Positions 34,218 through 44,081 are shown, numbered from the stretch's first letter. The stretch is 64,000 nucleotides of DNA from Pseudomonas sp. ACN8 (GCF_002303925.1 NZ_MRCS01000022.1:35956-99955), one strand, 5' to 3'. Program-made: numbers and translations. Notes: generated from the letters alone by a model not told the origin.

Positions 34218-35546
34218 TCAGCCAACCTGCTTGGTCGGGCTGTGGTAGATGTCAGCGAACATGTCAGCCATGGCTTCTTCGCTGGGTTCTTCCTGCATTT
34301 GCACGCTCACGGCGCGGCTGACCAACTGATGACGACGCGGCAGATGCAAATCATCCGGGATCCGCGGGCCATCGGTCAGGTAGGCCACTGGCAGTTCATG
34401 ACTGATGGCCAGGCTCAACACCTCGCCCAGACTTGCCGTTTCATCCAGTTTAGTCAGGATGCAGCCGGCGAGCCCGCAACGCTTGTAACTGTGATAAGCG
34501 GCCGTTAGAACCTGTTTCTGGCTGGTGGTTGCCAGGACCAGATAATTTTTCGAGCGGATGCCACGACCGGCCAGGCTTTCGAGCTGCATGCGCAGGGCCG
34601 GATCGCTGGCCTGCAGGCCGGCGGTATCGATCAGCACCACGCGCTTGCGCAACAGTGGTTCCAGGGCCTGCACCAGGGACTGGCCCGGATCGACGTGGGT
34701 CACCGACACATTGAGAATGCGCCCCAGGGTCTTGAGCTGCTCCTGGGCACCGATGCGGAAGCTGTCCATGCTCACCAGCGCGATGTTCTGCGCGCCGTAC
34801 TTGAGCACGTAGCGGGCGGCCAGCTTGGCCAGGGTGGTGGTCTTGCCCATGCCGGCAGGGCCGACCATGGCAATCACACCGCCCTCTTCCAGCGGCTCGA
34901 CTTCCGGGGTAACGATCATGCGCGCCAGGTGCGCCAGCAACATGCGCCAGGCCTGACGAGGCTCTTCGATTTCGCTGATCATCGCCAGCAGGTCGCGCGA
35001 CAGCGGGCCGGACAGGCCAATGCGTTGCAGGCGACGCCAGAGGTTGGCCTGGTCCGGACGGCTGCCTTGCAGCTGATTCCAGGCCAGGGAGCCGAGTTGG
35101 ACTTCCATGAGTTCGCGCAGGCTGTTGAGCTCGAAACGCATCGAGTCAAACGCCCGCGGATCCACGCCACCGGACGCTGGCGCAGCGGCCGGCGCGGGGC
35201 GACGAGGTTCGGCGTAGGTCGGTTCCATCAGCGGCTCGGCGGCGGTCAACGGCAAGCCGGCGAACAACTGGCGATTGGTTGCGTTGTCGCTCTCGCCATC
35301 GCCACGCAGGCTCAATTCGGCCTGGGCAGTGACGATCCGCGACTGAGTCTTGCGCAGCTCGTCTTCGAGCTCCATGTTCGGGACCCGCGGCGCCAGGGCC
35401 GACAGCTTGTAATCCAGCGCAGCCGTCAATTCGACACCCCCGGCGATCCGGCGGTTGCCAATGATGGCGGCATCAGCGCCCAGCTCATCGCGAACCAGCT
35501 TCATGGCCTGACGCATATCGGCGGCGAAAAAACGCTTAACTTGCAT
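34218..35546 (-). CDS. flhF: Flagellar placement GTPase FlhF
   Basis: FlhF is the SRP-type GTPase that selects the pole for flagellar assembly. The 442-residue protein has a basic N-terminal B domain, a Pro-rich linker and the NG domain with G1 GPAGMGKTTTLAKLAARY, G3 LIDTAGLQASDP and G4 LTKLDETASLGE. It follows flhA by 11 bp and is followed by a small ORF and fleN. Confidence 0.97.
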   Translation of the reverse strand: MQVKRFFAADMRQAMKLVRDELGADAAIIGNRRIAGGVELTAALDYKLSALAPRVPNMELEDELRKTQSRIVTAQAELSLRGDGESDNATNRQLFAGLPLTAAEPLMEPTYAEPRRPAPAAAPASGGVDPRAFDSMRFELNSLRELMEVQLGSLAWNQLQGSRPDQANLWRRLQRIGLSGPLSRDLLAMISEIEEPRQAWRMLLAHLARMIVTPEVEPLEEGGVIAMVGPAGMGKTTTLAKLAARYVLKYGAQNIALVSMDSFRIGAQEQLKTLGRILNVSVTHVDPGQSLVQALEPLLRKRVVLIDTAGLQASDPALRMQLESLAGRGIRSKNYLVLATTSQKQVLTAAYHSYKRCGLAGCILTKLDETASLGEVLSLAISHELPVAYLTDGPRIPDDLHLPRRHQLVSRAVSVQMQEEPSEEAMADMFADIYHSPTKQVG

Positions 35547-35557
35547 AAACCACTACC

Positions 35558-37687
35558 TCAGCCGTTGGGCCCTACTGTCGCAACGATGGTCACTTGCTTG
35601 TTGTCAGGGATTTCCTGGTAAGCCAACACGTGCAAACCCGGGACTGCGAGCCGGCCGAATCGCGAGAGCATCGCGCGAACCGGACCGGCCACCAGCAGAA
35701 TCACCGGCTGACCTTGCATCTCCTGACGCTGCGCCGCGTCGATCAACGAACGTTGCAGCTTCTCAGCCATGCTTGGCTCCAGCAGAACACCCTCTTCCGA
35801 GCCTTGTCCTGCCTTCTGCAGACTATTGAGCAATATCTGTTCCAACCTTGGCTCCAGCGTGATGACTGGCAGCTGCGACTCAGTGCCTACAATGCTTTGG
35901 ACGATTGCACGGGATACGCCAACCCGCACGGCAGCCACCAGCGCGGCGGTATCTTGACTCTTGGCGGCATTGTTGGCGATCGCCTCGGCAATGCTGCGGA
36001 TATCGCGTACAGGTACTTGTTCGGCCAGCAGCGCTTGCAGCACCTTGAGCAACTGCGACAGCGAAACCACGCCCGGCACCAGCTCCTCGGCCAGTTTCGG
36101 CGAGCTTTTGGCCAGCAATTGCATGAGTTGCTGCACTTCTTCGTGACCGATCAGTTCACTGGAATGCTTGTAGAGTATCTGGTTCAAGTGGGTAGCCACT
36201 ACTGTACTGGCATCGACCACGGTATAGCCGAGGGATTGCGCCTGGGCGCGCTGGCTGATTTCGATCCAGACCGCCTCCAGGCCGAAAGCCGGATCTTTGG
36301 CGGTAATACCATTGAGCGTGCCGTAGACCTGCCCCGGGTTGATCGCCAGCTCGCGATCCGGGTAGATCTCCGCCTCGGCCAGGATCACCCCCATGAGGGT
36401 CAGGCGATAGGCACTTGGCGCCAGGTCGAGGTTGTCGCGGATATGCACCGTGGGCATCAGGAAGCCCAGATCCTGGGACAGCTTCTTGCGAACGCCCTTG
36501 ATCCGCGCCAGCAACTGGCCGCCCTGGTTGCGGTCCACCAATGGAATCAGGCGATAACCCACTTCCAGGCCGATCATGTCGATCGGCGTCACGTCATCCC
36601 AGCCAAGCTCCTTGGTTTCCTGGGCACGGGCCGGCGACGGCAGCAACTCCTGCTGGCGCTTGACCTCTTGCAGGGCCTGCACCTTGGCGACGTTCTGCTT
36701 TTTCCAGAACAGATAAGCACCACCGGCCGCCAGGGCCGCCATGCTCAGGAACGAGAAGTGCGGCATGCCGGGCACCAGGCCCATGACCGCCATCAAACCG
36801 GCTGCTACCGCCAGCGCCTTGGGCGAGGCGAACATCTGGCGATTGATTTGCTTGCCCATGTCTTCCGAACCGGACGCACGGGTCACCATGATTGCCGCTG
36901 CTGTCGATAACAACAGTGATGGCAATTGCGCCACCAAACCGTCACCGATGGTCAGCAGCGCATACACCTTGCCGGCGTCGCCGAAGGTCATGCCGTGCTG
37001 GAAGATACCGACCGCCATGCCGCCGATCAGGTTGATGAACAGGATCAACAGGCCGGCGATGGCGTCACCGCGAACGAATTTGCTGGCACCGTCCATGGAA
37101 CCGTAGAACTCGGCTTCCTGGGCCACCTCCGAGCGACGGGCCTTGGCCTGGGCCTGATCGATCAGGCCGGCGTTGAGGTCGGCGTCGATCGCCATTTGCT
37201 TGCCGGGCATCGCATCAAGGGTGAAACGCGCGCTCACCTCGGAAATCCGCCCGGCGCCCTTGGTCACCACGACGAAGTTGATGATCATCAAGATCGCGAA
37301 CACCACGATACCAACCACGTAGTTACCGCCGATCACCACCTCACCAAAGGCCTGGATCACCTTGCCGGCCGCCGCATGGCCGTCCTGACCGTGGAGCATC
37401 ACCACCCGCGTGGAGGCCACGTTCAACGCCAGGCGCAACAGCGTCGCCACCAGCAGGATGGTCGGAAACACCGCGAAATCCAGCGGCCGCAAAGCGTAGA
37501 CGCACACCAGCAGCACGACGATGGACAGCGCGATGTTGAAGGTGAAGAACACGTCCAGCAGGAACGGCGGCACCGGCAACATCATCATCGCCAGCATGAC
37601 CAGCAGCAACAGCGGCACGCCCAGATTGCCTCGACTGAGGTCGGCAACGTTTGTGCGGGCACTGTTGATTAACTGAGAGCGATCCAC
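35558..37687 (-). CDS. flhA: Flagellar export gate protein FlhA
   Basis: FlhA forms the nonameric gate of the flagellar type III export apparatus. The 709-residue protein has about eight N-terminal membrane helices, the conserved FHIPEP-type cytoplasmic loop (RRSEVAQEAEFYGSMDGASKF) and a large C-terminal export-substrate domain. A sigma-54 promoter lies about 65 bp upstream, so flhA starts the flhA-flhF-fleN-fliA transcript. Confidence 0.97.
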   Translation of the reverse strand: MDRSQLINSARTNVADLSRGNLGVPLLLLVMLAMMMLPVPPFLLDVFFTFNIALSIVVLLVCVYALRPLDFAVFPTILLVATLLRLALNVASTRVVMLHGQDGHAAAGKVIQAFGEVVIGGNYVVGIVVFAILMIINFVVVTKGAGRISEVSARFTLDAMPGKQMAIDADLNAGLIDQAQAKARRSEVAQEAEFYGSMDGASKFVRGDAIAGLLILFINLIGGMAVGIFQHGMTFGDAGKVYALLTIGDGLVAQLPSLLLSTAAAIMVTRASGSEDMGKQINRQMFASPKALAVAAGLMAVMGLVPGMPHFSFLSMAALAAGGAYLFWKKQNVAKVQALQEVKRQQELLPSPARAQETKELGWDDVTPIDMIGLEVGYRLIPLVDRNQGGQLLARIKGVRKKLSQDLGFLMPTVHIRDNLDLAPSAYRLTLMGVILAEAEIYPDRELAINPGQVYGTLNGITAKDPAFGLEAVWIEISQRAQAQSLGYTVVDASTVVATHLNQILYKHSSELIGHEEVQQLMQLLAKSSPKLAEELVPGVVSLSQLLKVLQALLAEQVPVRDIRSIAEAIANNAAKSQDTAALVAAVRVGVSRAIVQSIVGTESQLPVITLEPRLEQILLNSLQKAGQGSEEGVLLEPSMAEKLQRSLIDAAQRQEMQGQPVILLVAGPVRAMLSRFGRLAVPGLHVLAYQEIPDNKQVTIVATVGPNG

Positions 37688-37748
37688 CGGTTTTCCCCGT
37701 TCCTTTAAAGCAAACTTTTGACGCCTGAAGCAGACGCAGAGCGGCTAC

Positions 37749-37764
37749 TGCAAGAAGCTTTCCA
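37749..37764 (-). promoter_or_regulatory. Sigma-54 promoter of flhA
   Basis: The minus strand reads TGGAAAGCTTCTTGCA, with GG and GC at the -24/-12 spacing. It lies 62-77 bp before the flhA start, matching the FleQ/RpoN-dependent class known for flhA in Pseudomonas. Confidence 0.7.
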
Positions 37765-37810
37765 ACTTTTTGCCAAGGAACGGAATGCAGGAATCCGGGG
37801 CGGAAAACAA

Positions 37811-38485
37811 TCACTCGGCGGTCAGAATCTGCTCAGGGAGAATGGCGCCGAGTTGCAACTCACTGCCCACCATGTAACGCATGCGCTTGCGCACCGGCAC
37901 TCCACCGATCTCCACTGTTTCAGCTTCCGTATAGCCAAAAATGACGATCGAACCAGGAGCAAGCTTCGGCTTCAGCTTCGGCTTCGGTTTCTGAGATGAA
38001 TGCCCCTGCATTACATTGAGCGACCAATCAAATGTAATGAGCGGCAAATCCTTCACGTAAATCGGCGCACCGTCCTCCCAACGAAAATCCCGACGAACAG
38101 TCACTTCCAACTGTTCACCGACATGCCGAAAAGCTGGCTTGCCGTATCGGCGCTCCAGCCCTCCGGTCGACCAAGCATCCATGTAGTAATAGGGACTGGC
38201 GAAGACCTTGAACAGATCTGCGCTACTGCTGATATCACCAGCGGCAGAGAAGAAGTAATTGTAGGAGTAGTGATAAGCCAGCCCACCCAATTCCGGCCTG
38301 ATCGCATTGACCGGATCATCCAGGTACCCCGAAAGAAACTGATTGCTCATGTGCAAGAAATGCACGAAGTCCAGCGACATTCTGAAAGTAACCGCATAAC
38401 TGAGCATTCGCTCGTCATTCTGCTCAAGGGTGCCGGAAACAAACGTCAACGCCATCCCTTCGAGCCGCCGATAAACCACCGTCAT
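37811..38485 (-). CDS. Unidentified protein gene inserted between flhB and flhA
   Basis: This 224-residue protein has no signal peptide or membrane helix. It begins MTVVYRRLEGMALTFVSGTL and has aromatic-rich segments (GGLAYHYSYNYFFSAAGDI; FASPYYYMDAWST), a KPKPKLKPKL repeat near residue 168 and a beta-rich end. The start is fixed by GGGAGAAGG just before ATG 38485. I recognise no family. It interrupts the flhB-flhA order usual in Pseudomonas and has its own 154-bp upstream region with repeated GACAG/CTGTC boxes. It is therefore probably an independent, acquired gene rather than a flagellar part. Confidence 0.6.
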   Translation of the reverse strand: MTVVYRRLEGMALTFVSGTLEQNDERMLSYAVTFRMSLDFVHFLHMSNQFLSGYLDDPVNAIRPELGGLAYHYSYNYFFSAAGDISSSADLFKVFASPYYYMDAWSTGGLERRYGKPAFRHVGEQLEVTVRRDFRWEDGAPIYVKDLPLITFDWSLNVMQGHSSQKPKPKLKPKLAPGSIVIFGYTEAETVEIGGVPVRKRMRYMVGSELQLGAILPEQILTAE

Positions 38486-38593
38486 GACCTTCTCCCTACC
38501 CATCATCAGTAAGACAGGTAACAGCTGGCAGGCCCTGCGCCTGACAGCAACCTGTCGAGGGCCATGGAATATCAAGACAGCACTCGGGGTCTA

Positions 38594-38609
38594 CTGTCAT
38601 AACTGACAG
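38594..38609. promoter_or_regulatory. Inverted repeat, possible operator
   Basis: CTGTCA-TAAC-TGACAG is an inverted repeat with six-base arms and a four-base loop. Further CTGTC/GACAG half-sites lie at about 38512, 38548-38561 and 38573 in the same 154-bp region upstream of the unknown gene. It has no T-run, so it is not an ordinary terminator. Confidence 0.35.
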
Positions 38610-38639
38610 GTCTGCGAAACTTTCAGATCAACGGTTGGA

Positions 38640-39779
38640 TCAGCGATCGCGCCGCAAATCCGGCGGGATCGGCAAATCATCCTTGAGCGGATCCGGACGC
38701 TTGCCCTTGCCCGCCCGATACTGTCGAATCTGGTAGACGTAAGCCAGCACCTGCGCAACCGCCAGGTAGAGTCCGCCGGGAATTTCCTGTTCAAGCTCGG
38801 TGGAGTAGTAGATCGACCGCGCCAACGCCGGCGACTCCAGCAGCAAAATCTCGTTGGCCGCCGCGATCTCGCGGATCTTCAGGGCCAGGAAGTCGCTGCC
38901 CTTGGCCAGCAATACCGGCGCATTACCCTTTTCCGGGTCGTATTTGAGTGCCACGGCGTAGTGCGTCGGGTTGGTGATGACCACGTCGGCCTCGGGAATG
39001 GCGGCCATCATCCGCCGCTGGGACATCTCGCGCTGCAGTTGACGAATGCGCTGCTTGACCTCAGGTCGCCCCTCCTGGTCCTTATGCTCGTCGCGCACTT
39101 CCTGCTTGGTCATCTTCAGCTTTTTAACGCTTTCCCAAATCTGTATCGGCACATCCACCGCGGCGATGATGATCAGCCCGCACGCCATCCACAAGGTGCT
39201 CCAGCCCACCACTTGCAGGCTGTGAATGATCGCCATGTCCAGGGGCTCATGGGCGATGCGCAGCAGGTCATCGATGTCCGACGACAATACCGCCAGCGCC
39301 ACGAACAGGATGATGATGAACTTGGCCAGGGCCTTGAGCAGTTCGACCAGCGACTTGGTGGAGAACATGCGTTTGAGGCCGAGACCGGGGTTCAAGCGGC
39401 TGAACTTGGGCGCCATGGAACCCGCCGCGAACAGCCAGCCGCCCAGGGAAATCGGGCCGATGATGGCGGCCAGCACCAGCGCAATCATCACCGGCTGGAT
39501 CGACCACAGGGCAATTTGCCCCGAGCGCATCAGGTAGGCGGCCATGGAGTGCTGATCCAGGATCACTTCCCGCGGCAGCGAGAAGTTGATGCGCATCAGC
39601 TCCATCATGTCCTGCGCCATGGCGCCGCCAAAAATCAGCAACGCCGAGGCACCGACCAGCATGATCGCCAGGGTGTTGAGTTCCTTGGAACGCGCGATCT
39701 CACCCTTTTCACGGGAGTCCCGCTTGCGCTTCTCCGTGGGGTCTTCTGTTTTGTCCTGACCGCTTTCGCTCTCGGCCAT
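38640..39779 (-). CDS. flhB: Flagellar export switch protein FlhB
   Basis: FlhB switches export from rod/hook to filament substrates after contact with FliK. The 379-residue protein has four membrane helices and a cytoplasmic domain with the autocleavage site NPTH (in VITNPTHYAVALKYD, near residue 268). The C-terminus ends RKRPDPLKDDLPIPPDLR-type, charged. It follows fliR by three bases. Confidence 0.97.
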   Translation of the reverse strand: MAESESGQDKTEDPTEKRKRDSREKGEIARSKELNTLAIMLVGASALLIFGGAMAQDMMELMRINFSLPREVILDQHSMAAYLMRSGQIALWSIQPVMIALVLAAIIGPISLGGWLFAAGSMAPKFSRLNPGLGLKRMFSTKSLVELLKALAKFIIILFVALAVLSSDIDDLLRIAHEPLDMAIIHSLQVVGWSTLWMACGLIIIAAVDVPIQIWESVKKLKMTKQEVRDEHKDQEGRPEVKQRIRQLQREMSQRRMMAAIPEADVVITNPTHYAVALKYDPEKGNAPVLLAKGSDFLALKIREIAAANEILLLESPALARSIYYSTELEQEIPGGLYLAVAQVLAYVYQIRQYRAGKGKRPDPLKDDLPIPPDLRRDR

Positions 39780-39782
39780 GGC

Positions 39783-40565
39783 TCAGCTCGCCCGTGCCAT
39801 TTCGCGTAACAACTGCAAGGCCTCGGTGGCCAGCGGTTGATACTGGTTGAGAATGTCCGCCAATCCGACCCAGATGATGAACAGCCCAAGCACCAGGGTC
39901 AGCGGGAAGCCGATGGAAAAAATGTTCAGTTGCGGCGCTGCCCGGGTCATGACGCCAAAGGCGATGTTGACCACCAGCAATGCGGTGATCGCCGGCAGTA
40001 CCAGCAACAACGCCGAACCTAGCACCCAGCCGAGCTTGCCGGCCAGTTCCCAGTAGTGATTGACCATCAGGCCGCCCCCCACCGGCAACGTGGTGAAACT
40101 CTCGGTGAGGATCTCGAACACCACCAGATGACCGTTCATGGACAGGAACAGCAGCGTCACCAGCATGGTGAAAAACTGCCCGATCACCGCCGTCGACACA
40201 CCGTTGGTCGGGTCGACCATGGAGGCGAAGCCCATGCCCATCTGGATGGCGACGATTTGCCCGGCCACCACAAAGGCCTGGAAGAACAGTTGCAAGGAAA
40301 AACCCATCACCGCACCGATGAGAATCTGCTCGGCAATCAGCAACAGCCCGCTCAAATCCAGGGGATTGACCGGCGGCATCGGCGGCAGGCCCGGCACGAT
40401 GACCACGGTAATGGCCAACGCGAAATACAGGCGGATGCGCCGGGGCAGCAGGGTCGTGCCAAACACCGGCATGACCATCAGCAAGGCGCCGACGCGAAAC
40501 AGCGGCAACATGAACGTCGCCACCCAGGTGCTGATCTGGGTATCGGTCAGCGCTAGCAGTGACAT
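39783..40565 (-). CDS. fliR: Flagellar export protein FliR
   Basis: FliR is a core subunit of the export gate (FliPQR). The 260-residue protein has six hydrophobic segments, with GALLMVMPVFGTTLLPRRIR near the N-terminus and GFASMVDPTNGVSTAVIGQF, both conserved. It lies between fliQ and flhB with three-base gaps. Confidence 0.96.
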   Translation of the reverse strand: MSLLALTDTQISTWVATFMLPLFRVGALLMVMPVFGTTLLPRRIRLYFALAITVVIVPGLPPMPPVNPLDLSGLLLIAEQILIGAVMGFSLQLFFQAFVVAGQIVAIQMGMGFASMVDPTNGVSTAVIGQFFTMLVTLLFLSMNGHLVVFEILTESFTTLPVGGGLMVNHYWELAGKLGWVLGSALLLVLPAITALLVVNIAFGVMTRAAPQLNIFSIGFPLTLVLGLFIIWVGLADILNQYQPLATEALQLLREMARAS

Positions 40566-40568
40566 GGT

Positions 40569-40838
40569 CTAGCCGATGACCTGAGGAATACTGCCGTACA
40601 ACTGCAGGATGTATTCCATGAAGGTCTGCACCAGCCACGGGCCGGCAACGATCAGGGTTACCAGCATCACCAGCAGGCGCGGCAGAAAGCTCAGGGTCTG
40701 TTCGTTGATTTGCGTCGCAGCCTGGAACATCGCCACCAGCAGGCCGACCAGCAGACTCGGAATCACCAGCACCGCCACCATCATGGTGGTCAGCCACAGC
40801 GCTTCGCGGAAAATATCGACCGCAACTTCCGGGGTCAT
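40569..40838 (-). CDS. fliQ: Flagellar export protein FliQ
   Basis: This 89-residue protein with two membrane helices matches Fli[35 protein letters not shown] and [12 protein letters not shown]. Its start shares ATGA with the fliP stop. Confidence 0.96.
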   Translation of the reverse strand: MTPEVAVDIFREALWLTTMMVAVLVIPSLLVGLLVAMFQAATQINEQTLSFLPRLLVMLVTLIVAGPWLVQTFMEYILQLYGSIPQVIG

Positions 40839-41593
40839 GGCGAGACACCACCAAAGCTGCTGGCCAGCGTGCCGATGATCAGCGCCCAGCCATCGACCAG
40901 CACGAACAACATGATCTTGAACGGCAGGGAAATGATCAGCGGCGAGAGCATCATCATACCCATGGCCATCAACACACTGGCCACGACCAGATCGATGATC
41001 AGGAACGGAATGAAGATCATGAAGCCGATCTGGAAGGCGGTTTTCAGCTCGGAGGTCACGAAGGCCGGCACCAGGATGGTCAGCGGCGCCTGATCCGGCG
41101 TCGCGATGTCAGTGCGCTTGGACAGGCGCATGAACAGCTCCAGATCGCTGGTGCGGGTCTGGGCGAGCATGAAGTTCTTGATCGGCACCTGAGCCTTGGC
41201 GACCGCATCCTGGGCCGTCATCTTTTCCGCCAGATACGGCTGCAAGGCGTCCTGGTTCACCCGGTCGAACACCGGCGCCATGATGAACAGGGTCAGGAAC
41301 AGCGCCATGCCGGTGAGGATCTGGTTCGACGGCGTCTGCTGCAGGCCCAGGGCCTGGCGCAGGATCGAGAAGACGATGATGATCCGGGTGAAACTGGTCA
41401 TCAGCATGACAAACGCCGGGATAAAGCTCAGCGCGGTCATGATCAGCAGGATTTGCAGGCTGACCGAGTATTCCTGCGCACCCTGCGCATTGGTGCCCAG
41501 GGTGATGGCCGGAATCGACAGCGGATCGGCGGCGAATGCCAGCGGCGCGGCCAGCATCAGGGTCAGCGTCAAGACGATGCGCAGCGCACCCAT
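40835..41593 (-). CDS. fliP: Flagellar export protein FliP
   Basis: FliP is the main subunit of the FliPQR gate. The 252-residue protein has a cleavable signal peptide (ending AFAADP), then [34 protein letters not shown] and [20 protein letters not shown], all family hallmarks. The ATG overlaps the fliO stop as TAATG. Confidence 0.97.
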   Translation of the reverse strand: MGALRIVLTLTLMLAAPLAFAADPLSIPAITLGTNAQGAQEYSVSLQILLIMTALSFIPAFVMLMTSFTRIIIVFSILRQALGLQQTPSNQILTGMALFLTLFIMAPVFDRVNQDALQPYLAEKMTAQDAVAKAQVPIKNFMLAQTRTSDLELFMRLSKRTDIATPDQAPLTILVPAFVTSELKTAFQIGFMIFIPFLIIDLVVASVLMAMGMMMLSPLIISLPFKIMLFVLVDGWALIIGTLASSFGGVSP

Positions 41594-42036
41594 TACTTCT
41601 TATCCTTCTGATCTTTACCCAGCATCTCCAACAGGCGCTGGGCAAATTCCGGCGTGGGTTTCTCGGTACTCGGCACTTGCACCGGCTCCTTGAGGACGTG
41701 CAGTGCAGTGATGTTGCCGGGGCTCAGGCCCAACAGAATCTGCTCGTTGCCGACCTGCACCAGCATCAGGCGATCGCGAGGCCCCAGCGCGCGGGAGCCG
41801 ACAATCTCGATCACCTGCCCTTTGCCCGCCGGACCGGCCTGCTGGACCCGACGCAGCAACCAGGCGAGGAAGAAGATCAACCCCAGCACCAACAGCAAGC
41901 CGAACACCAACTGCGTCAACTGGCCCGCCACACCGCTGCTCACCGCAGGCGCAGCGGCCGTGGTGGCCGTTGCGACAGGCTCGGCCGCCAGCACGCTGAA
42001 CGGCATCGCCAACACAAATCCGAGAACACTTTTCAC
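41593..42036 (-). CDS. fliO: Flagellar protein FliO
   Basis: FliO stabilises FliP during gate assembly. The 147-residue protein has a signal-like N-terminus, one membrane helix ([21 protein letters not shown]) and a small cytoplasmic beta domain ([20 protein letters not shown]). It starts with GTG directly after the fliN stop (TGAGTG). Confidence 0.93.
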   Translation of the reverse strand: MKSVLGFVLAMPFSVLAAEPVATATTAAAPAVSSGVAGQLTQLVFGLLLVLGLIFFLAWLLRRVQQAGPAGKGQVIEIVGSRALGPRDRLMLVQVGNEQILLGLSPGNITALHVLKEPVQVPSTEKPTPEFAQRLLEMLGKDQKDKK

Positions 42037-42483
42037 TCAGCGCAGCTTCTTGATGCGTTCGCTTGGGCTGATCACGTCCGTCAGGCGGATGCCGAACTTC
42101 TCGTTGACCACCACCACTTCGCCATGGGCGATGAGCGTGCCGTTGACCAGCACGTCCAGCGGTTCGCCGGCCAGGCGATCGAGCTCGATCACCGAACCCT
42201 GGTTCAGTTGCAGCAGGTTGCGAATGTTGATGTCGGTGCTACCCACTTCCATGGAGATCGACACCGGGATATCGAGGATCACGTCCAGGTTCGGGCCTTC
42301 CAGGCTCACCGGATCGTTGTTTTTCGGCACGCTGCCGAACTCTTCCATCGGCAGGCGGTTGGACGCGGAGTTGCCGGAATCGGCGGCCAGCAAGGCGTCG
42401 ATATCGGCCTGCCCGGCATCACCGGTTTCTTCCAGGGCTGCTGCCCACTCATCGGCCAGAGCCTGATCGTCTTGCGTACTCAT
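42037..42483 (-). CDS. fliN: Flagellar motor switch protein FliN
   Basis: FliN forms the lower C-ring with FliM. The 148-residue protein has an acidic N-terminal part and a C-terminal SpoA domain (VLDIPVSISMEVGST, GSVIELDRLAGEPLDVLVNG, VVVNEKFGIRLTDVISP). Residues 25-32 read QADIDALL, like the CheY-binding peptide of FliM. I chose ATG 42483; the TTG eight codons earlier is less likely, and GAGGAC lies 10 bases before the ATG. Confidence 0.95.
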   Translation of the reverse strand: MSTQDDQALADEWAAALEETGDAGQADIDALLAADSGNSASNRLPMEEFGSVPKNNDPVSLEGPNLDVILDIPVSISMEVGSTDINIRNLLQLNQGSVIELDRLAGEPLDVLVNGTLIAHGEVVVVNEKFGIRLTDVISPSERIKKLR

Positions 42484-42549
42484 AGTGTCAGTGTCCTCGG
42501 CGAGCAAAAATTCAGAATTCGGTTAATCGCGAATGGGTACGAGCGCCGT

Positions 42550-43518
42550 TCAACGGCGCTCGATCGGCTCGATCACTTGCAACGCCAGGTTGCCCTTGTG
42601 CGAACCCATCTTGACCTTGAAGGCCGGCACGCCATTGGCGCGCATGATCATTTCTTCCGGCATGTCGACCGGGATCACATCCCCCGGCTGCATGTGCAGG
42701 ATGTCGCGCAGGCGCAACTGACGACGAGCCACCGTCGCACCGATCGGCACGTCGACGTCCAGCACGTCCTGGCGCAGGGCATTGACCCAGCGCTCGTCCT
42801 GGTCGTCGAGGTCCGACTGGAAGCCGGCGTCGAGCATTTCGCGCACCGGCTCGATCATCGAGTACGGCATGGTCACGTGCAGGTCACCGCCACCGCCATC
42901 GAGTTCGATGTGGAAGGTCGACACCACGATGGCTTCGCTCGGGCCGACGATGTTGGCCATGGCCGGGTTCACTTCCGAGTTGATGTACTCGAAATTGACT
43001 TCCATGATCGCCTGCCAGGCTTCCTTCAAGTCGACGAAGGCCTGCTCCAGCACCATGCGCACCACACGCAGTTCAGTGGGGGTGAATTCACGCCCTTCGA
43101 TCTTGGCGTGCCGGCCGTCGCCACCGAAGAAGTTGTCCACCAGCTTGAACACCAGTTTGGCGTCGAGGATGAACAGCGCGGTGCCACGCAGGGGTTTGAT
43201 CTTGACCAGGTTGAGGCTGGTCGGCACGTACAGCGAGTGCACGTATTCGCCGAACTTCATCACCTGCACACCACCAACCGCCACGTCCGCCGAGCGACGC
43301 AGCATGTTGAACATGCTGATGCGGGTATAGCGGGCGAAACGCTCGTTGATCATTTCCAGGGTCGGCATGCGTCCACGGACGATGCGATCCTGGCTGGTCA
43401 GGTCATAGCTTTTGACGGCGCCGGGTTCGGCAGCGTTCTCGGTCTGTACCAGACCATCGTCGACGCCATGCAACAGCGCGTCGATCTCATCCTGGGACAG
43501 CAGGTCCTGCACGGCCAT
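42550..43518 (-). CDS. fliM: Flagellar motor switch protein FliM
   Basis: FliM receives CheY-P and transmits switching. The 322-residue protein starts MAVQDLLSQDEIDALLHGV, the canonical CheY-P-binding peptide (LSQDEIDALL). A CheC-like middle domain (TPTELRVVRMVLEQAF, VNPAMANIVGPSEAIVVSTF) and a C-terminal SpoA domain ending LQVIEPIERR follow. Confidence 0.97.
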   Translation of the reverse strand: MAVQDLLSQDEIDALLHGVDDGLVQTENAAEPGAVKSYDLTSQDRIVRGRMPTLEMINERFARYTRISMFNMLRRSADVAVGGVQVMKFGEYVHSLYVPTSLNLVKIKPLRGTALFILDAKLVFKLVDNFFGGDGRHAKIEGREFTPTELRVVRMVLEQAFVDLKEAWQAIMEVNFEYINSEVNPAMANIVGPSEAIVVSTFHIELDGGGGDLHVTMPYSMIEPVREMLDAGFQSDLDDQDERWVNALRQDVLDVDVPIGATVARRQLRLRDILHMQPGDVIPVDMPEEMIMRANGVPAFKVKMGSHKGNLALQVIEPIERR

Positions 43519-43527
43519 GTCGTGTTC

Positions 43528-44031
43528 CTACTGCAGTACGAAATTAGTGAAAAGCAACTGTTCGATCACCACTTTGCCGAGCTCTTTCTGCGCCACTTCC
43601 TGGACGCTGGCGGTGGCTTTCTGCCGCAGCATTTCCTGGCCGACCGGCGAGGCGAGGGTCGCAAAATCCTGCCCGGAGAACAGCATGACCAGGTTATTGC
43701 GGATCACCGGCATGTGGACCTTGAGCGCCTCCAGATCCGCCTGATTGCGCGCGAGCATGGTGATGCTCACTTGCATGTAGCGCTGGCGACCGTTCTGGTT
43801 GAAGTTGGCCACGAAAGCCGGCGCCATCGACTCGAAAATCGCTGGCTGCTTGCCGATCGGAGCGGTTTCAGCCACGGCGGCGGCAGGTTTGCTCTGAGCG
43901 CTGTGCATGAAGTACCAGGTCGCGCCCACGGACACACCGATCGCCAGCAGCAGGGCCACCACGATCAAGATAATCAGCTTGAGTTTGCCTTTGGTTGCGG
44001 GGTCTTTTACTGCTGCGTCGCTCTTCGCCAT
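43528..44031 (-). CDS. fliL: Flagellar basal body-associated protein FliL
   Basis: FliL surrounds and supports the stators. The 167-residue protein has a short basic cytoplasmic end, one membrane helix (LKLIILIVVALLLAIGVSVG) and a stomatin-like periplasmic domain ending LGKVVIEQLLFTNFVLQ. It is the first gene of fliLMNOPQR-flhB and has a sigma-54 promoter 51 bp upstream. Confidence 0.95.
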   Translation of the reverse strand: MAKSDAAVKDPATKGKLKLIILIVVALLLAIGVSVGATWYFMHSAQSKPAAAVAETAPIGKQPAIFESMAPAFVANFNQNGRQRYMQVSITMLARNQADLEALKVHMPVIRNNLVMLFSGQDFATLASPVGQEMLRQKATASVQEVAQKELGKVVIEQLLFTNFVLQ

Positions 44032-44081
44032 GCCAATAATCCGTCACTAATCGGGTTTTCACAGTCGCACGGCAAGGCAAG

